A stretch of DNA of 64,000 nt from an uncultured Prevotella sp. (GCA_937907705.1 CALCVP010000079.1:23776-87775), one strand, 5' to 3'. Counted from the stretch's first letter, positions 46,489 to 55,881 are shown. The notes: generated from the sequence alone by a model not told the origin. Translations and numbers: made by a program.

Positions 46489-47213
46489 TACTGCTCTGTT
46501 ACAAACTTTTCGGCTTTTTCTATGTCTGAGGCATGGTCTATATCAAATACCTTGCTGAAAGGGCGTGCCACCAGCTTGCATCCAGCTTTTATCAAGCCCC
46601 TCTGAAAGTTGCGCATACGGCTCTCTCCGCGTGCTATACACTCGTCAAGCACCTTGATGCTTCTCTGAGTCAGGCCATAAATTCCGCCCGATACATAATG
46701 ACAACTAGCCTGTGTATCGAGGAAGCCCGTGATAAGTCCCTGTTCATTTACATCCACATAGAGAGGCTTTTCATCGTCTATATAATCGGTAACGACCATC
46801 ATGCCGTCTTCTTTATTTTGGCGAACATCCTCTTCAAAGGCATGAATAAAATCTGTAAATTCGCTTTCCTTGAATATCGTGTCTACGGTAGTGAGGCAGA
46901 AAGCACCTCCTCTGATGTAGCGACTGATTTCATAAAAGCTATGCATGGAACTGGGTGTAGTCTTTACTACAATGGTCAAGGGCACAGATACACCGTTCAG
47001 ACCATTATGCTTGATGTCTTCCAAATGTGCTTTTACATCGGTCATAAATTCATTGCAAATTACAACAATGTCTTCAGCACTATTGTTCATGAACACGCGA
47101 ATAAGTCTATCTATCAGACATTCGCCATTAATCTTAACCAAAGGCTTGGGTTCTCTCACGCCCTCGTGAGCCAAGCGCGAACCTTCGCCCGCTGCAATAA
47201 TTGCGTATCTCAT
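46488..47213 (-). CDS. Nucleotidyltransferase (sugar/alcohol-phosphate NTP transferase family)
   Basis: 241 residues. The N-terminal glycosyltransferase-A-type nucleotide-binding motif is AIIAAGEGSRL (residues 4-14), followed by EPKPLVKINGECLIDRLI, as in cytidylyl- and thymidylyltransferases. The metal-binding Asp is probably in CLTTVDTIF near 110. It should activate a phosphorylated sugar, polyol or choline-like alcohol with an NTP. With a CDP-alcohol phosphatidyltransferase in the same operon, CTP is the likely donor. It is the first gene of the four-gene operon, 30 bases downstream of a -7-like element. Confidence 0.83.
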   Translation of the reverse strand: MRYAIIAAGEGSRLAHEGVREPKPLVKINGECLIDRLIRVFMNNSAEDIVVICNEFMTDVKAHLEDIKHNGLNGVSVPLTIVVKTTPSSMHSFYEISRYIRGGAFCLTTVDTIFKESEFTDFIHAFEEDVRQNKEDGMMVVTDYIDDEKPLYVDVNEQGLITGFLDTQASCHYVSGGIYGLTQRSIKVLDECIARGESRMRNFQRGLIKAGCKLVARPFSKVFDIDHASDIEKAEKFVTEQ

Positions 47214-47242
47214 AAATTGTACAATCGATATCTAATCGGGTG

Positions 47243-47250
47243 CAAAGTTA
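47243..47250 (-). promoter_or_regulatory. -7 element for the nucleotidyltransferase operon
   Basis: CAAAGTTA reads TAACTTTG on the minus strand (TAnnTTTG). A weak CAC, in place of CAA, is near the -33 spacing. Confidence 0.5.
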
Positions 47251-47459
47251 AATAAATAATGTATTACACAGAAAACTTTTCGCTGTTATTTTGTTTTTAC
47301 AATAAAATTAGACATTTTTTAGGGCTAATTAGAACAACTTCCGGTAGCTACAAAAGCGGTAAGCAGGTGTTCAAAATTAATCGTATATTACTTTCGCAGA
47401 ATGATTGCGACAGCAAATATATGCAAAAAGAAACGCTTAACACCAGTTAACACCAAGAT

Positions 47460-47860
47460 GTGTGCAAGCAAAAATATTGACATTTATTTTTTACCGTTTA
47501 ACCTTTGCCTTGCTACTCTACCGCTCTCTTTTGCCGTTTTCATCGTTCTCTACCCGCAATTTTCATGCCATTATATGGCTAAAGCTATGCTTTTTTCTCC
47601 TAAAGCATAGCTTTACGAAGGTAAAAGCGGTGCTCTTGCCATGCAATAACGGTGTTTTTGGCTGCTGAAAGCGGTGTTATTACAGTGGAATTCATTGCAC
47701 ATCATTCATTATATATTAGCTATACTATTGATATACAGCAAAATACAGTTGCACACAATGACTGTCATTCTACGCCATCAGATATTAAAAGAAGAAAAGA
47801 AGGGACGTTTTTGAGCGTTTATTTTTGTTAAATATGTAAATAAAAAAGAACGTGTGCTAT
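47460..47860 (+). repeat. Dispersed intergenic element, copy C (401 bp, diverged)
   Basis: From GTGTGCAAGCAAAAATATT (47460) to GTGTGCTAT (ending 47860): same orientation and same 401-bp length as copies A and B, but most bases differ. The 22-bp units recur with key C positions at 47585, 47606, 47628, 47650 and 47672, within 1-2 bases of the register in copy A. Units 1-2 form a perfect 13-bp inverted repeat, AAAGCTATGCTTT (47581-47593) with AAAGCATAGCTTT (47602-47614). GCACA and GCACAC sites follow with the same spacing as the two TGCACAC sites of copy A, and exactly 95 bases separate the last from the terminal GTGTGC, as in copy A. It lies between divergent genes. Confidence 0.8.
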
Positions 47861-48110
47861 ATCAAAGCCTCCACAAAGGGTTACAGGAAAAAGGCGGGGC
47901 CGTTAGGTAATAAATGATAAAAATACGGTAGATAGCCGTTGTATATGGTGAAAAATCAGTATTTTTGCACACTCATTTATAAATAAAGTATGCGTTATAA
48001 CATGCATATCAAGGCGTTACTCTGTGTCAAGAAGCGCAGTGTGAGGCTTTGCTGCCGTATGTATTGCGGTGAGAAGAGACTGTTATGCGCAGTAATAAAC
48101 GATAAAGACG
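47861..48110 (+). other. Leader region of the DUF4199-GT2 gene group
   Basis: Non-coding. Besides the promoter at 47960-47967 it has a GC-rich patch (AAGGCGGGGCCG near 47891) and a leader of about 140 bases before the DUF4199 ATG. I see no clear riboswitch or RNA gene. Confidence 0.4.
47960..47967 (+). promoter_or_regulatory. -7 element for the DUF4199 gene
   Basis: TATTTTTG matches TAnnTTTG; a TTG lies 18 bases upstream, one short of the usual spacing. Initiation near 47974 gives a leader of about 137 bases. Confidence 0.55.
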
Positions 48111-48659
48111 ATGAATAGAGAAAACCTGATGCAGCTCAGTGCTTATGCCCGTGTAGACGGCGGATGGGTAGGAGGCGTATGGATAATAAGTTTCTTTTTG
48201 TTTATAGGAGCCTTCAAGAGTGCTCTTTTGGGCAATTTGTCTTTCCTCTTAGGCTTGGTGTCGCTTTATGTTTACGGCAGACGCCTGCGGGCTTTTCGCA
48301 ACAATGCGTTAGATGGCGAGATGAGTATGCTGCGGGCTTATACCCACGGGCTGTTTACCTTTTTCTATGCAGCGGTGCTAATGGCTGGCGCCCAGTTTCT
48401 TTACTTTCAGTTTTTTGACCATGGCTACGTGATGTCTGCATATATGGCAACGCTTCAAAAGCCGGAATTCAAAGACTTGATGACATTGAACGGTATCAGC
48501 GCCAAAGACCTTGACATGGCTATTACAGGCCTGCAAGCCATGCGCCCCATAGACATCACCTTGCAGTTTCTGTTTTCCAACCTGTTGTTAGGCGCTGTCT
48601 TAAGTTTGCCATTCGCTGCCATCATGTCGCGTAGAAAGCGTGTGGGCACCCGGCGTTAA
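48111..48659 (+). CDS. DUF4199 family inner-membrane protein
   Basis: 182 residues with four predicted membrane segments (WIISFFLFIGAFKSALLG near 24; LSFLLGLVSLYVYG near 43; LFTFFYAAVLMAGAQFLYF near 82; LFSNLLLGAVLSLPFAAIM near 153) and a basic C-terminus (RRKRVGTRR). DUF4199 proteins are a Bacteroidota family of unknown function, commonly encoded directly before a GT2 glycosyltransferase, as here (106 bases). A role in presenting a polyprenyl-linked sugar is possible but is inference. Confidence 0.8.
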   Translation: MNRENLMQLSAYARVDGGWVGGVWIISFFLFIGAFKSALLGNLSFLLGLVSLYVYGRRLRAFRNNALDGEMSMLRAYTHGLFTFFYAAVLMAGAQFLYFQFFDHGYVMSAYMATLQKPEFKDLMTLNGISAKDLDMAITGLQAMRPIDITLQFLFSNLLLGAVLSLPFAAIMSRRKRVGTRR

Positions 48660-48765
48660 CGCATCTCAGGCAAGACAACGGATGCTGTTGCAGCCCAAGT
48701 GAATATCAACGAAACAAAACAATCAAGGCACAGGATGATGCCACGTGCCGAATAACTCAAAATAA

Positions 48766-49731
48766 ATGAATAATATGGATATATCAGTAGTAGTACCTTT
48801 GTTCAACGAAGAAGAGTCTCTGCCGGAGCTTTACGCCTGGATAGAGCGAGTGATGAAAGCCAACAACTTCAGCTATGAAGTGATATTCGTCAACGATGGA
48901 TCTACTGACGGTTCATGGAACGTGATAGAGAACCTCAGCAAGCAGCACGATTGCGTAAAGGGTATCAAGTTTCGCCGCAACTATGGCAAGAGTCCTGCGC
49001 TCTATTGTGGCTTTAAAGCAGCCAAAGGAGATGTGGTTATCACCATGGATGCCGACCTGCAAGACTCGCCCGACGAGATACCCGGACTCTATAAGATGAT
49101 AACCGAGGATGGCTACGACCTGGTGTCGGGCTACAAGCAGAAGCGTTATGACCCACTGTCCAAGACCATACCCACCAAGCTGTTCAATGCTACCGCCCGC
49201 AAGATTAGCGGTATCAAGAATCTGCACGACTTCAACTGCGGGTTGAAAGCTTACCGCAAGGATGTGGTGAAGAATATAGAGGTGTATGGAGAGATGCACC
49301 GCTATATACCGTATTTGGCAAAAAACGCAGGCTTCTGCAAGATTGGCGAAAAGGTGGTTCACCACCAGTCGCGCAAGTATGGCAAGTCAAAGTTTGGCCT
49401 GAACCGCTTTTTCAATGGCTATCTTGACCTTATTACATTGTGGTTCCTGAGCAGTTTCGGCCGTAAGCCTATGCATGTATTCGGTTTTTTGGGCACACTT
49501 GTGTTCTTCATCGGCTTTGCAGCAACTTGCGGAATAGGCATAGACAAGCTGTGGGCACTGTCCAATGGCGTGCCACAACGCCTGATTACCGAGTCGCCTT
49601 ACTTCTACATTGCACTCACAATGATGATGATAGGCACCCAGTTGTTTCTGGCAGGCTTCTTGGGCGACTTGATTAGCCGTAGCTCCAACAGCCGAAACGA
49701 CTACCAGATAGAAAAAGAAATCAACCTGTAA
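48766..49731 (+). CDS. GT2-family glycosyltransferase, dolichol-phosphate-mannose-synthase/GtrB type
   Basis: 321 residues. GT-A fold: ISVVVPLFNEEESLPEL (residues 6-22), VIFVNDGSTDGSW near 40 and the metal-binding DxD in TMDADLQDSPDEIP near 96. The acceptor-side motif is HDFNCGLKAYRKD near 155. Two C-terminal membrane helices (FGFLGTLVFFIGFAATCGIG; FYIALTMMMIGTQLFLAGFLG) mark the polyprenyl-phosphate glycosyltransferase subfamily. It moves a sugar from a nucleotide sugar to undecaprenyl phosphate at the inner membrane, for later transfer to envelope glycans. The M4 start (MDIS) is also possible. Confidence 0.9.
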   Translation: MNNMDISVVVPLFNEEESLPELYAWIERVMKANNFSYEVIFVNDGSTDGSWNVIENLSKQHDCVKGIKFRRNYGKSPALYCGFKAAKGDVVITMDADLQDSPDEIPGLYKMITEDGYDLVSGYKQKRYDPLSKTIPTKLFNATARKISGIKNLHDFNCGLKAYRKDVVKNIEVYGEMHRYIPYLAKNAGFCKIGEKVVHHQSRKYGKSKFGLNRFFNGYLDLITLWFLSSFGRKPMHVFGFLGTLVFFIGFAATCGIGIDKLWALSNGVPQRLITESPYFYIALTMMMIGTQLFLAGFLGDLISRSSNSRNDYQIEKEINL

Positions 49732-49804
49732 CGATACTTTTGGGCAGATATTTTGGCAAATGACTGCCCAAAACAAGGCTACAGGCCCAAACTTAACAAT
49801 GACA

Positions 49805-50344
49805 ATGAACAGAAGAAGGTTTACCTTGCTGAACGGCAGACTGGGCGTGGGCACACTTGTATTGCCACTGTTACTGCTGTCGGCAGGACTGTTGGCAGGT
49901 GCATGCAGCTCCATAGACTGCTCGCTCAACAATTTGGTGTACACCCAATATCAATTGATGAACAGCGAAGGAAAGGTGGACACCTTGGCTGATACATTGA
50001 CTGTCTCCACCAAAAGAATGGAAGGCAGCGACTCTGTACTGATTAACCGCAATGTGGGCACCACGGAATTTTCATTGCCCATCAGTTATTCGCAGGCACA
50101 AGACGTGTTCTTTGTGGAACTGACAGATACAATTACCAAGCGGCCGACCTTTGACACCATTACGGTAAACAAAGAAGACAGGATACATTTTGAGTCGGTA
50201 GACTGCACACCTTCTTACTTTCACACCTTGCAATCGGTCAGCAGTACACACCATCGCATAGACTCTGTAGTAATCATTAATCACGAAGTGAACTATGATA
50301 CATCAAAGAAGCATTTCCGCATCTATTTCAATCACGCTCATTAG
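49805..50344 (+). CDS. DUF6452 family lipoprotein
   Basis: 179 residues from the ATG at 49805 (MNRRRF); an upstream in-frame ATG at 49760 would bury the signal. The signal peptide VLPLLLLSAGLLAGAC places the lipid Cys before SSIDC. The start of the mature part, IDCSLNNLVYTQYQLMNSEG, is characteristic of DUF6452; the rest is a beta-rich domain ending KKHFRIYFNHAH. Unknown function, Bacteroidota only. It overlaps the next gene by 50 bases in another frame, a conserved pairing with DUF6048. Confidence 0.8.
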   Translation: MNRRRFTLLNGRLGVGTLVLPLLLLSAGLLAGACSSIDCSLNNLVYTQYQLMNSEGKVDTLADTLTVSTKRMEGSDSVLINRNVGTTEFSLPISYSQAQDVFFVELTDTITKRPTFDTITVNKEDRIHFESVDCTPSYFHTLQSVSSTHHRIDSVVIINHEVNYDTSKKHFRIYFNHAH

Positions 50345-51014
50345 TCTGCTGACAGCGTGTCTGCCATCAGTGGGATGGGCACAGCGGAACAAGCCTGTCA
50401 AGCCTGCAAAAGGAGCTGCCGCAAAAGTGGCCGCAAAAGACAGTGTGGCGTTATTCAGAGGATTTGCCGTATCGGTAGACCTGATTGGACCGTTGCAGCT
50501 CATGGTAAGCGACTATGGACAGTATGAAGCTGCGGTGCGCTTAAACCTGAAAGACAAGTATTTTCCCATAGTAGAGTTAGGCTATGGCAAAGGCGAACAT
50601 GATGACGGTGTAACCTTTTTGCATTACAAGACGAGCGCCCCTTATGTCAAAATAGGTATAGACTTCAATGTATTGAAAAACAAACACGACATTTACAGAC
50701 TGTATGCAGGCGCACGTTATGCCTTCACTTCATTCAAGTATGACTTGTATCACCCCGACATTACAGACCCCGTGTGGGGCGGAACAGCCCACTATGAAGC
50801 ACGCGACATAAAGAGCAACTATCACTGGTTTGAGGCTGTATTTGGTGTAGACGCCAAGATATGGGGCCCTGTCCATCTGGGATGGAGCATAAGATACCGC
50901 AGCCGGCTGTCGTATAAGCAAAGCACTTACGGCGACCCTTGGTATGTACCGGGCTTCGGAAAATCAGACTCTTCCAATTTAGGAGGCACATTCAACGTGT
51001 CGCTCGATATATAA
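50295..51014 (+). CDS. DUF6048 family outer-membrane beta-barrel protein
   Basis: 239 residues, signal peptide ending LPSVGWAQ. The mature part is made of amphipathic strands (FPIVELGYGKGEHDD; APYVKIGIDFNVLK; YRLYAGARYAFTSFKYDLYH; LGWSIRYRSRLSY), consistent with a small outer-membrane barrel, and it ends GTFNVSLDI. DUF6048 is of unknown function. The start lies within the end of the DUF6452 gene, so the pair is translated together and may form an envelope complex. Confidence 0.8.
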   Translation: MIHQRSISASISITLISLLTACLPSVGWAQRNKPVKPAKGAAAKVAAKDSVALFRGFAVSVDLIGPLQLMVSDYGQYEAAVRLNLKDKYFPIVELGYGKGEHDDGVTFLHYKTSAPYVKIGIDFNVLKNKHDIYRLYAGARYAFTSFKYDLYHPDITDPVWGGTAHYEARDIKSNYHWFEAVFGVDAKIWGPVHLGWSIRYRSRLSYKQSTYGDPWYVPGFGKSDSSNLGGTFNVSLDI

Positions 51015-51103
51015 AAGGATAGAATATGCAAGCAAGAACTTGGCAAACAACTCCTAAGGGTTTGCCGACAGCATAAAGCAACAGTTGCGGAAACTTTCCG
51101 TAA

Positions 51104-51128
51104 ACATTGCCATACAGGGTGGCAATGT
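51104..51128 (+). other. Leader hairpin before the apbE gene
   Basis: ACATTGCCA (51104-51112) pairs perfectly with TGGCAATGT (51120-51128), 35 bases before the apbE ATG at 51164. A smaller CGGAAA/TTTCCG hairpin precedes it. No T-run, so possibly a leader structure. Confidence 0.35.
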
Positions 51129-51163
51129 GCATCATTATAGCTCAACGTAAAAACAAAATCATA

Positions 51164-52186
51164 ATGGAACAGACCAAGAAAAAACGCATAGGCATGGCTG
51201 TCTTTCTGCTTTTTTTGGTGATAGGCACCGCTTATATAGCCATCAAGCAGCACACCACACCTTATCAAGAAGACCAAGGCTTTGTATTTGGTACGGTATA
51301 TCATATCACATATCAAAGCGACGAGAACCTACAGGCACAGATAGAAGCAGAACTGAAAAAGGTAGACAACTCCCTGTCTATGTTCAACAAGCAATCTGTT
51401 ATATCGCAAATCAATGCCAACAAGCCTGTAAAGGTGGACAACATGTTTAGCAATGTGTTTACATTGGCAGAGCGTGTGTCTGACGATACACAAGGTGCTT
51501 TCGACATAACAGTGGCTCCTTTGGTCAACATCTGGGGATTTGGATTCAAGACAGGCAAGCAACCTACCCCACAGGTAATAGACAGCTTGAAGCAGATAGT
51601 AGGCTACAAGAAGGTAAAACTGGTGGGCAGCAAGGTGGTAAAGGACGACCCACGCGTGATGCTCGATTGCAGTGCCATAGCCAAAGGATATGGCTGCGAT
51701 GTGGTAGCCAACTTTTTGCGTGCCAAAGGCATTGACAACTTCATGGTGGAAATAGGTGGCGAGATAGTGGCTCGTGGCGTAAACACCGAGCGCTTGCCAT
51801 GGCGCATAGGCGTAACCAAGCCTACCGATGACTCGCTTAGCACCAACCAGCAATTGCAGACAGTGCTCAATGTTACCAACAAGGCCATGGCTACCAGTGG
51901 CAATTACCGTAACTTCTACTATAAAAACGGCAAGAAATATGCACATACAATAGACCCTGCTACGGGATATCCCGTACAACACAGCATACTGTCTGCCACA
52001 GTGCTGGCAGACAACTGTGCCACTGCCGATGCGTATGCCACCAGCTTTATGGTGATGGGCATGGAAAAGGCCAAGAAGGTGCTGGAAAAGCATCCCGAAC
52101 TGATGGCTTACTTTATCTATGCCGACCATAAAGGCAATAACGCCGTGTGGTTTTCTCCATCCATGAAAGATAAAATAGCAAAATAA
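51164..52186 (+). CDS. apbE: FAD:protein FMN transferase (ApbE)
   Basis: 340 residues from ATG 51164 (MEQTKKKRIG); the upstream in-frame ATG at 51107 lies in the leader hairpin region. An N-terminal anchor (MAVFLLFLVIGTAYIAI) places it on the periplasmic side. ApbE motifs: FGTVYHITY near residue 42, MLDCSAIAKGYGCD near 165, MVEIGGEIVARG near 195, YAHTIDPATGYPVQ near 262 and DNCATADAYATSF near 285 with the Mg-binding Asp. The enzyme attaches FMN to Thr of RnfG/NqrC subunits and other flavoproteins. It is followed by a terminator. Confidence 0.92.
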   Translation: MEQTKKKRIGMAVFLLFLVIGTAYIAIKQHTTPYQEDQGFVFGTVYHITYQSDENLQAQIEAELKKVDNSLSMFNKQSVISQINANKPVKVDNMFSNVFTLAERVSDDTQGAFDITVAPLVNIWGFGFKTGKQPTPQVIDSLKQIVGYKKVKLVGSKVVKDDPRVMLDCSAIAKGYGCDVVANFLRAKGIDNFMVEIGGEIVARGVNTERLPWRIGVTKPTDDSLSTNQQLQTVLNVTNKAMATSGNYRNFYYKNGKKYAHTIDPATGYPVQHSILSATVLADNCATADAYATSFMVMGMEKAKKVLEKHPELMAYFIYADHKGNNAVWFSPSMKDKIAK

Positions 52187-52195
52187 CAAGCAGTG

Positions 52196-52235
52196 GTCCT
52201 GAAGGTATGGCACTCCATATCTTCAGGACTTTTTG
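52196..52235 (+). terminator. Terminator after apbE
   Basis: GTCCTGAAG and CTTCAGGAC form a 9-bp stem extended by TATGG/CCATA (52196-52229), followed by TTTTTG. Confidence 0.8.
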
Positions 52236-52269
52236 TTACAAACAGATATTTCCATACAGATGATTTAAC

Positions 52270-52941
52270 ATGGCTTCTGAGCGATATGATGACAGACTAT
52301 TGGAGTTGCCGCTCTTTCAAGGGTTCAGTGTAAGCGACCTGAAAGATGTGGTAGCCAACATAAAATTGCGGAAGATAGACGTGTCCAAGGGCAAGACTAT
52401 CGTAGACGAAGGCGACCCTTGCCGTGAAATATATATCGTATGCCAAGGCTATGTTACTGCAGTTTCTTATGCCGATGATAAGGGGTACTCGATTAGTGAA
52501 CAGCTAACAGCCCCTTGTTTGGTGCAACCAGAACGCCTGTTTGGATTTACCCAGCGCTATACCCGGCAGTTTATAGCCGGCAACAACTGTCAATTGCTGT
52601 GCATTCCCAAGGCCGATGTCGTGATACTGACCAATAATTTTGAGATATTCAGGCTGAACCTGCTCAACATTATCTGTACACAGACACAGCGGTTAACCCA
52701 TATTCCCTGGCGTGTGGGAGCGCAAACCATCCGCGAAAAGATATTCAGATTCTTGGAAACACGCTGCTTGCGGCCCGCGGGCGAAAAGCAACTCTGCATC
52801 AAAATGGAGCGTTTGGCCACTGAAATACATGAAAGCAGACTGAATGTTTCCAAAGAATTGAACGCTTTGGCCACTCAAGGGCTGATTGTACTGAAGCGCA
52901 GTTCGATATATGTTGTGGCATTAGAGCGATTGAAAGAATAG
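52270..52941 (+). CDS. Crp/Fnr-family transcriptional regulator
   Basis: 223 residues. The N-terminal cyclic-nucleotide-binding-like beta-roll is seen in LFQGFSVSDLKDVVANIKLRK and GKTIVDEGDPCREIYIVCQGYV. The C-terminal Crp helix-turn-helix is MERLATEIHESRLNVSKELNALATQGLIVLKRSSIYV. There is no Fnr-type N-terminal Cys cluster, so it is not an oxygen sensor of that kind. In Bacteroidales such single-copy Crp-like proteins often respond to unknown ligands. It lies 83 bases after apbE, beyond a terminator. Confidence 0.87.
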   Translation: MASERYDDRLLELPLFQGFSVSDLKDVVANIKLRKIDVSKGKTIVDEGDPCREIYIVCQGYVTAVSYADDKGYSISEQLTAPCLVQPERLFGFTQRYTRQFIAGNNCQLLCIPKADVVILTNNFEIFRLNLLNIICTQTQRLTHIPWRVGAQTIREKIFRFLETRCLRPAGEKQLCIKMERLATEIHESRLNVSKELNALATQGLIVLKRSSIYVVALERLKE

Positions 52942-53124
52942 CCATTTATCACGCATGTTGTGTAAAGCAGTATGCTTAGCTCAACAATCTGCATGAGAAT
53001 CAAGTAAAAGAAAGTACAACGAAATTTACGCTAATACGAAACGAAAAACACTGTATCTGTGGTATTTAAGCAAAAATATTAGTTAAAAATAACATTTTTT
53101 GCAATATCCAACCAATATATTTAC

Positions 53125-53132
53125 TAACTTTG
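53125..53132 (+). promoter_or_regulatory. -7 element for the M3 peptidase gene
   Basis: TAACTTTG matches TAnnTTTG, 38 bases upstream of the ATG; a TTTG at 53098-53101 lies 23 bases away, a little beyond the preferred spacing. Confidence 0.5.
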
Positions 53133-53170
53133 CATAATAGAAAAGTATATATTAAAAGATACGGAATAGT

Positions 53171-55258
53171 ATGACTGAAAATATTGAGAGAAAAGAGAGA
53201 AAGAACCCGTTTTTTGAGCCTTACAATACCCCTCACGACACAGTTCCTTTTGATCGTATACGCTTGGAAGACTTTGAAGAGGCTTTTATAGAGGGTATTA
53301 GGCGAGACAATGAGCAAATTGAGAAAACCATTAACAACCCTGACAAACCTACATTTGACAACACCATTATCAATGGCGATGACGACAAAGAGGGCTATTA
53401 CGACCTGCTGTCAAGAGTATCTAATGTCTTTTTCAATCTGCTGAGTGCCGAAACAAATGACAAAATGAATGAGTTGGCACAGAAAATACAGCCCATGCTT
53501 ACCCAACATGCCAATGATGTAAGACTCAACAAAAAGTTATTTGAGAGAGTAAGACACGTACACAGATTTCATAGAATACTTACCAAGGAAGAGAAGCAGC
53601 TGCTTAACGACAACTATGACGGCTTCGTGCGTAGTGGTGCACTGCTCTCTGACGAAGATAAAGAGAAACTCAGAAAACTGACAGAGGAGGCAAGTATGCT
53701 CTCTTTGCAGTTCTCTCAGAACCTGCTAAAGGAAAACAAGGCGTACAAACTGCATATAACAGATGAGCAGCAGCTGGAGGGACTGCCGGAGACTGCACGT
53801 GAAGCTGCTGCTGCTACGGCTAAAGAGCAAGGTTTGGAGGGATGGGTGTTTACACTGGATTACCCAAGCTACAGCCCATTCATGACCTATGCTGCCAATA
53901 GAGAGCTGCGCCAACAGATGTATATGGCACGCAACACTGAGTGTACACACGACAATGCGGAAAACAATATCGAGATATGCAAGCGACTGATTAACCTGAG
54001 ACGAGAGATTGCACAGCTCTTAGGCTACAAGACATACGCTGAATATGTGCTCAAAAAGCGCATGGCAGGCACCGCTAAAAATGTTTACCGCCTACTTTAT
54101 GAATTGATAGATGCCTATAAGCCTACTGCCATTAAGGAGGTGAAAGCGATAGAACGCATGGCACAAGAGACACAAGGAAGGAAGTTTAAACTGATGCCTT
54201 GGGACTTTGGTTACTATGCCCACAAGCTGCAACTCAAGAAGTTCAATATCGACTCTGAAATGCTCAGGCCTTATTTTGAGTTGTCCAACGTTATCAAAGG
54301 TGTGTTCGGACTGGCTACAAAACTGTATGGCATCACCTTTAAAGAGAATAAGGATATACCCGTATATCATCCTGACGTGAAAGCATATGAGGTCTTTGAC
54401 AAGGACGGTTCGTACTTGGCTGTGTTCTATGCAGACTTCTATCCTCGCAAAGGAAAGCAGGGAGGAGCCTGGATGACAGAGTTTCAGGGACAGTGGATAG
54501 ACCGCAAAGGAGTAAATGTAAGACCGCATGTCAGCGTAGTGATGAACCTAACAAAACCAACCGACACAAAACCTGCACTGCTTACACTGGGCGAAGTGGA
54601 AACATTCTTGCATGAGTTTGGGCACTCTTTGCATGGTATGTTTGCAAACACAAGGTTTGAAAGCTTGTCGGGAACCAATGTCATGTGGGACTTCGTAGAG
54701 CTTCCATCACAGTTTATGGAAAACTATTCGGTGCAGAAAGAGTTCCTTAGAACTTTCGCGTTCCACTACAAGACGGGCGAAGTGATACCCGATGATTTGA
54801 TTGACCGTATCGTAAAGAGCCGCAATTTCAATGTGGCTTATGCTTGTTTGCGGCAAGTGAGCTTCGGATTGCTGGACATGGCATATTACACAAAGCGCAA
54901 GCCCTTTGACGAGGACCTCATAAAGTTTGAAAAAGAGGCATGGAAAGATGCTATGGTTACTGAGCAACTGCCTAATACTTGCATGACAGTACAGTTCAGC
55001 CACATCATGGCTGGAGGCTATGCAGCAGGCTATTACAGCTACAAATGGGCAGAAGTGTTGGATGCTGACGCCTTTAGCGTGTTTAAACGTCATGGCATAT
55101 TTGACCAAAAAACAGCACAACGTTTCCGCGATACCATTCTTTCAAGAGGTGGCACAGAGCATCCGATGGCGCTCTTCAAGGCATTTAAAGGCAAAGATCC
55201 CTCCATCAAGGCATTACTGCAACGCAACGGAATAAGAGTAGAGAACCGTATAAAATAA
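53171..55258 (+). CDS. M3-family zinc metallopeptidase (peptidyl-dipeptidase Dcp-like)
   Basis: 695 residues, no signal peptide. The zinc site FLHEFGHSLHGMF lies near residue 479-491 (His481, Glu482, His485), with the third ligand Glu probably in WDFVELPSQFMENY near 513. The helical lid and the conserved GGYAAGYYSYKWAEVLDADAF near 615 are typical of Dcp and oligopeptidase A. The length fits the family. It removes C-terminal dipeptides from short peptides, probably in the cytoplasm given the absent signal. Some Bacteroidales members carry signal peptides, so this may be the intracellular type. Confidence 0.92.
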   Translation: MTENIERKERKNPFFEPYNTPHDTVPFDRIRLEDFEEAFIEGIRRDNEQIEKTINNPDKPTFDNTIINGDDDKEGYYDLLSRVSNVFFNLLSAETNDKMNELAQKIQPMLTQHANDVRLNKKLFERVRHVHRFHRILTKEEKQLLNDNYDGFVRSGALLSDEDKEKLRKLTEEASMLSLQFSQNLLKENKAYKLHITDEQQLEGLPETAREAAAATAKEQGLEGWVFTLDYPSYSPFMTYAANRELRQQMYMARNTECTHDNAENNIEICKRLINLRREIAQLLGYKTYAEYVLKKRMAGTAKNVYRLLYELIDAYKPTAIKEVKAIERMAQETQGRKFKLMPWDFGYYAHKLQLKKFNIDSEMLRPYFELSNVIKGVFGLATKLYGITFKENKDIPVYHPDVKAYEVFDKDGSYLAVFYADFYPRKGKQGGAWMTEFQGQWIDRKGVNVRPHVSVVMNLTKPTDTKPALLTLGEVETFLHEFGHSLHGMFANTRFESLSGTNVMWDFVELPSQFMENYSVQKEFLRTFAFHYKTGEVIPDDLIDRIVKSRNFNVAYACLRQVSFGLLDMAYYTKRKPFDEDLIKFEKEAWKDAMVTEQLPNTCMTVQFSHIMAGGYAAGYYSYKWAEVLDADAFSVFKRHGIFDQKTAQRFRDTILSRGGTEHPMALFKAFKGKDPSIKALLQRNGIRVENRIK

Positions 55259-55330
55259 AGCAAACAGTTTACTGCTTGCCTCTGCTTGATTGTAAAAACA
55301 AGCATTGAAGAGAAGCTGCAAAACCGCAAT

Positions 55331-55365
55331 TGAACAGCATTTGAATGCCATTCGAAGGCTGTTCA
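55331..55365. repeat. Long near-perfect palindrome upstream of the dCMP deaminase gene
   Basis: TGAACAGCATTTGAATG (55331-55347), one central C, then CATTCGAAGGCTGTTCA (55349-55365). Fifteen of 17 positions pair and one more is a G-T. It sits between the M3 peptidase stop and the deaminase start. There is no T-run, so it may be an operator or leader hairpin as well as a terminator. Confidence 0.5.
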
Positions 55366-55437
55366 ATGCCGCAAACAAAAGATTTCATTAATTTATTTGC
55401 GGCAAAAAGTAGTTTTCGTTCAACAATACCTAAGGCT

Positions 55438-55861
<424 letters not shown>

Positions 55862-55881
<20 letters not shown>

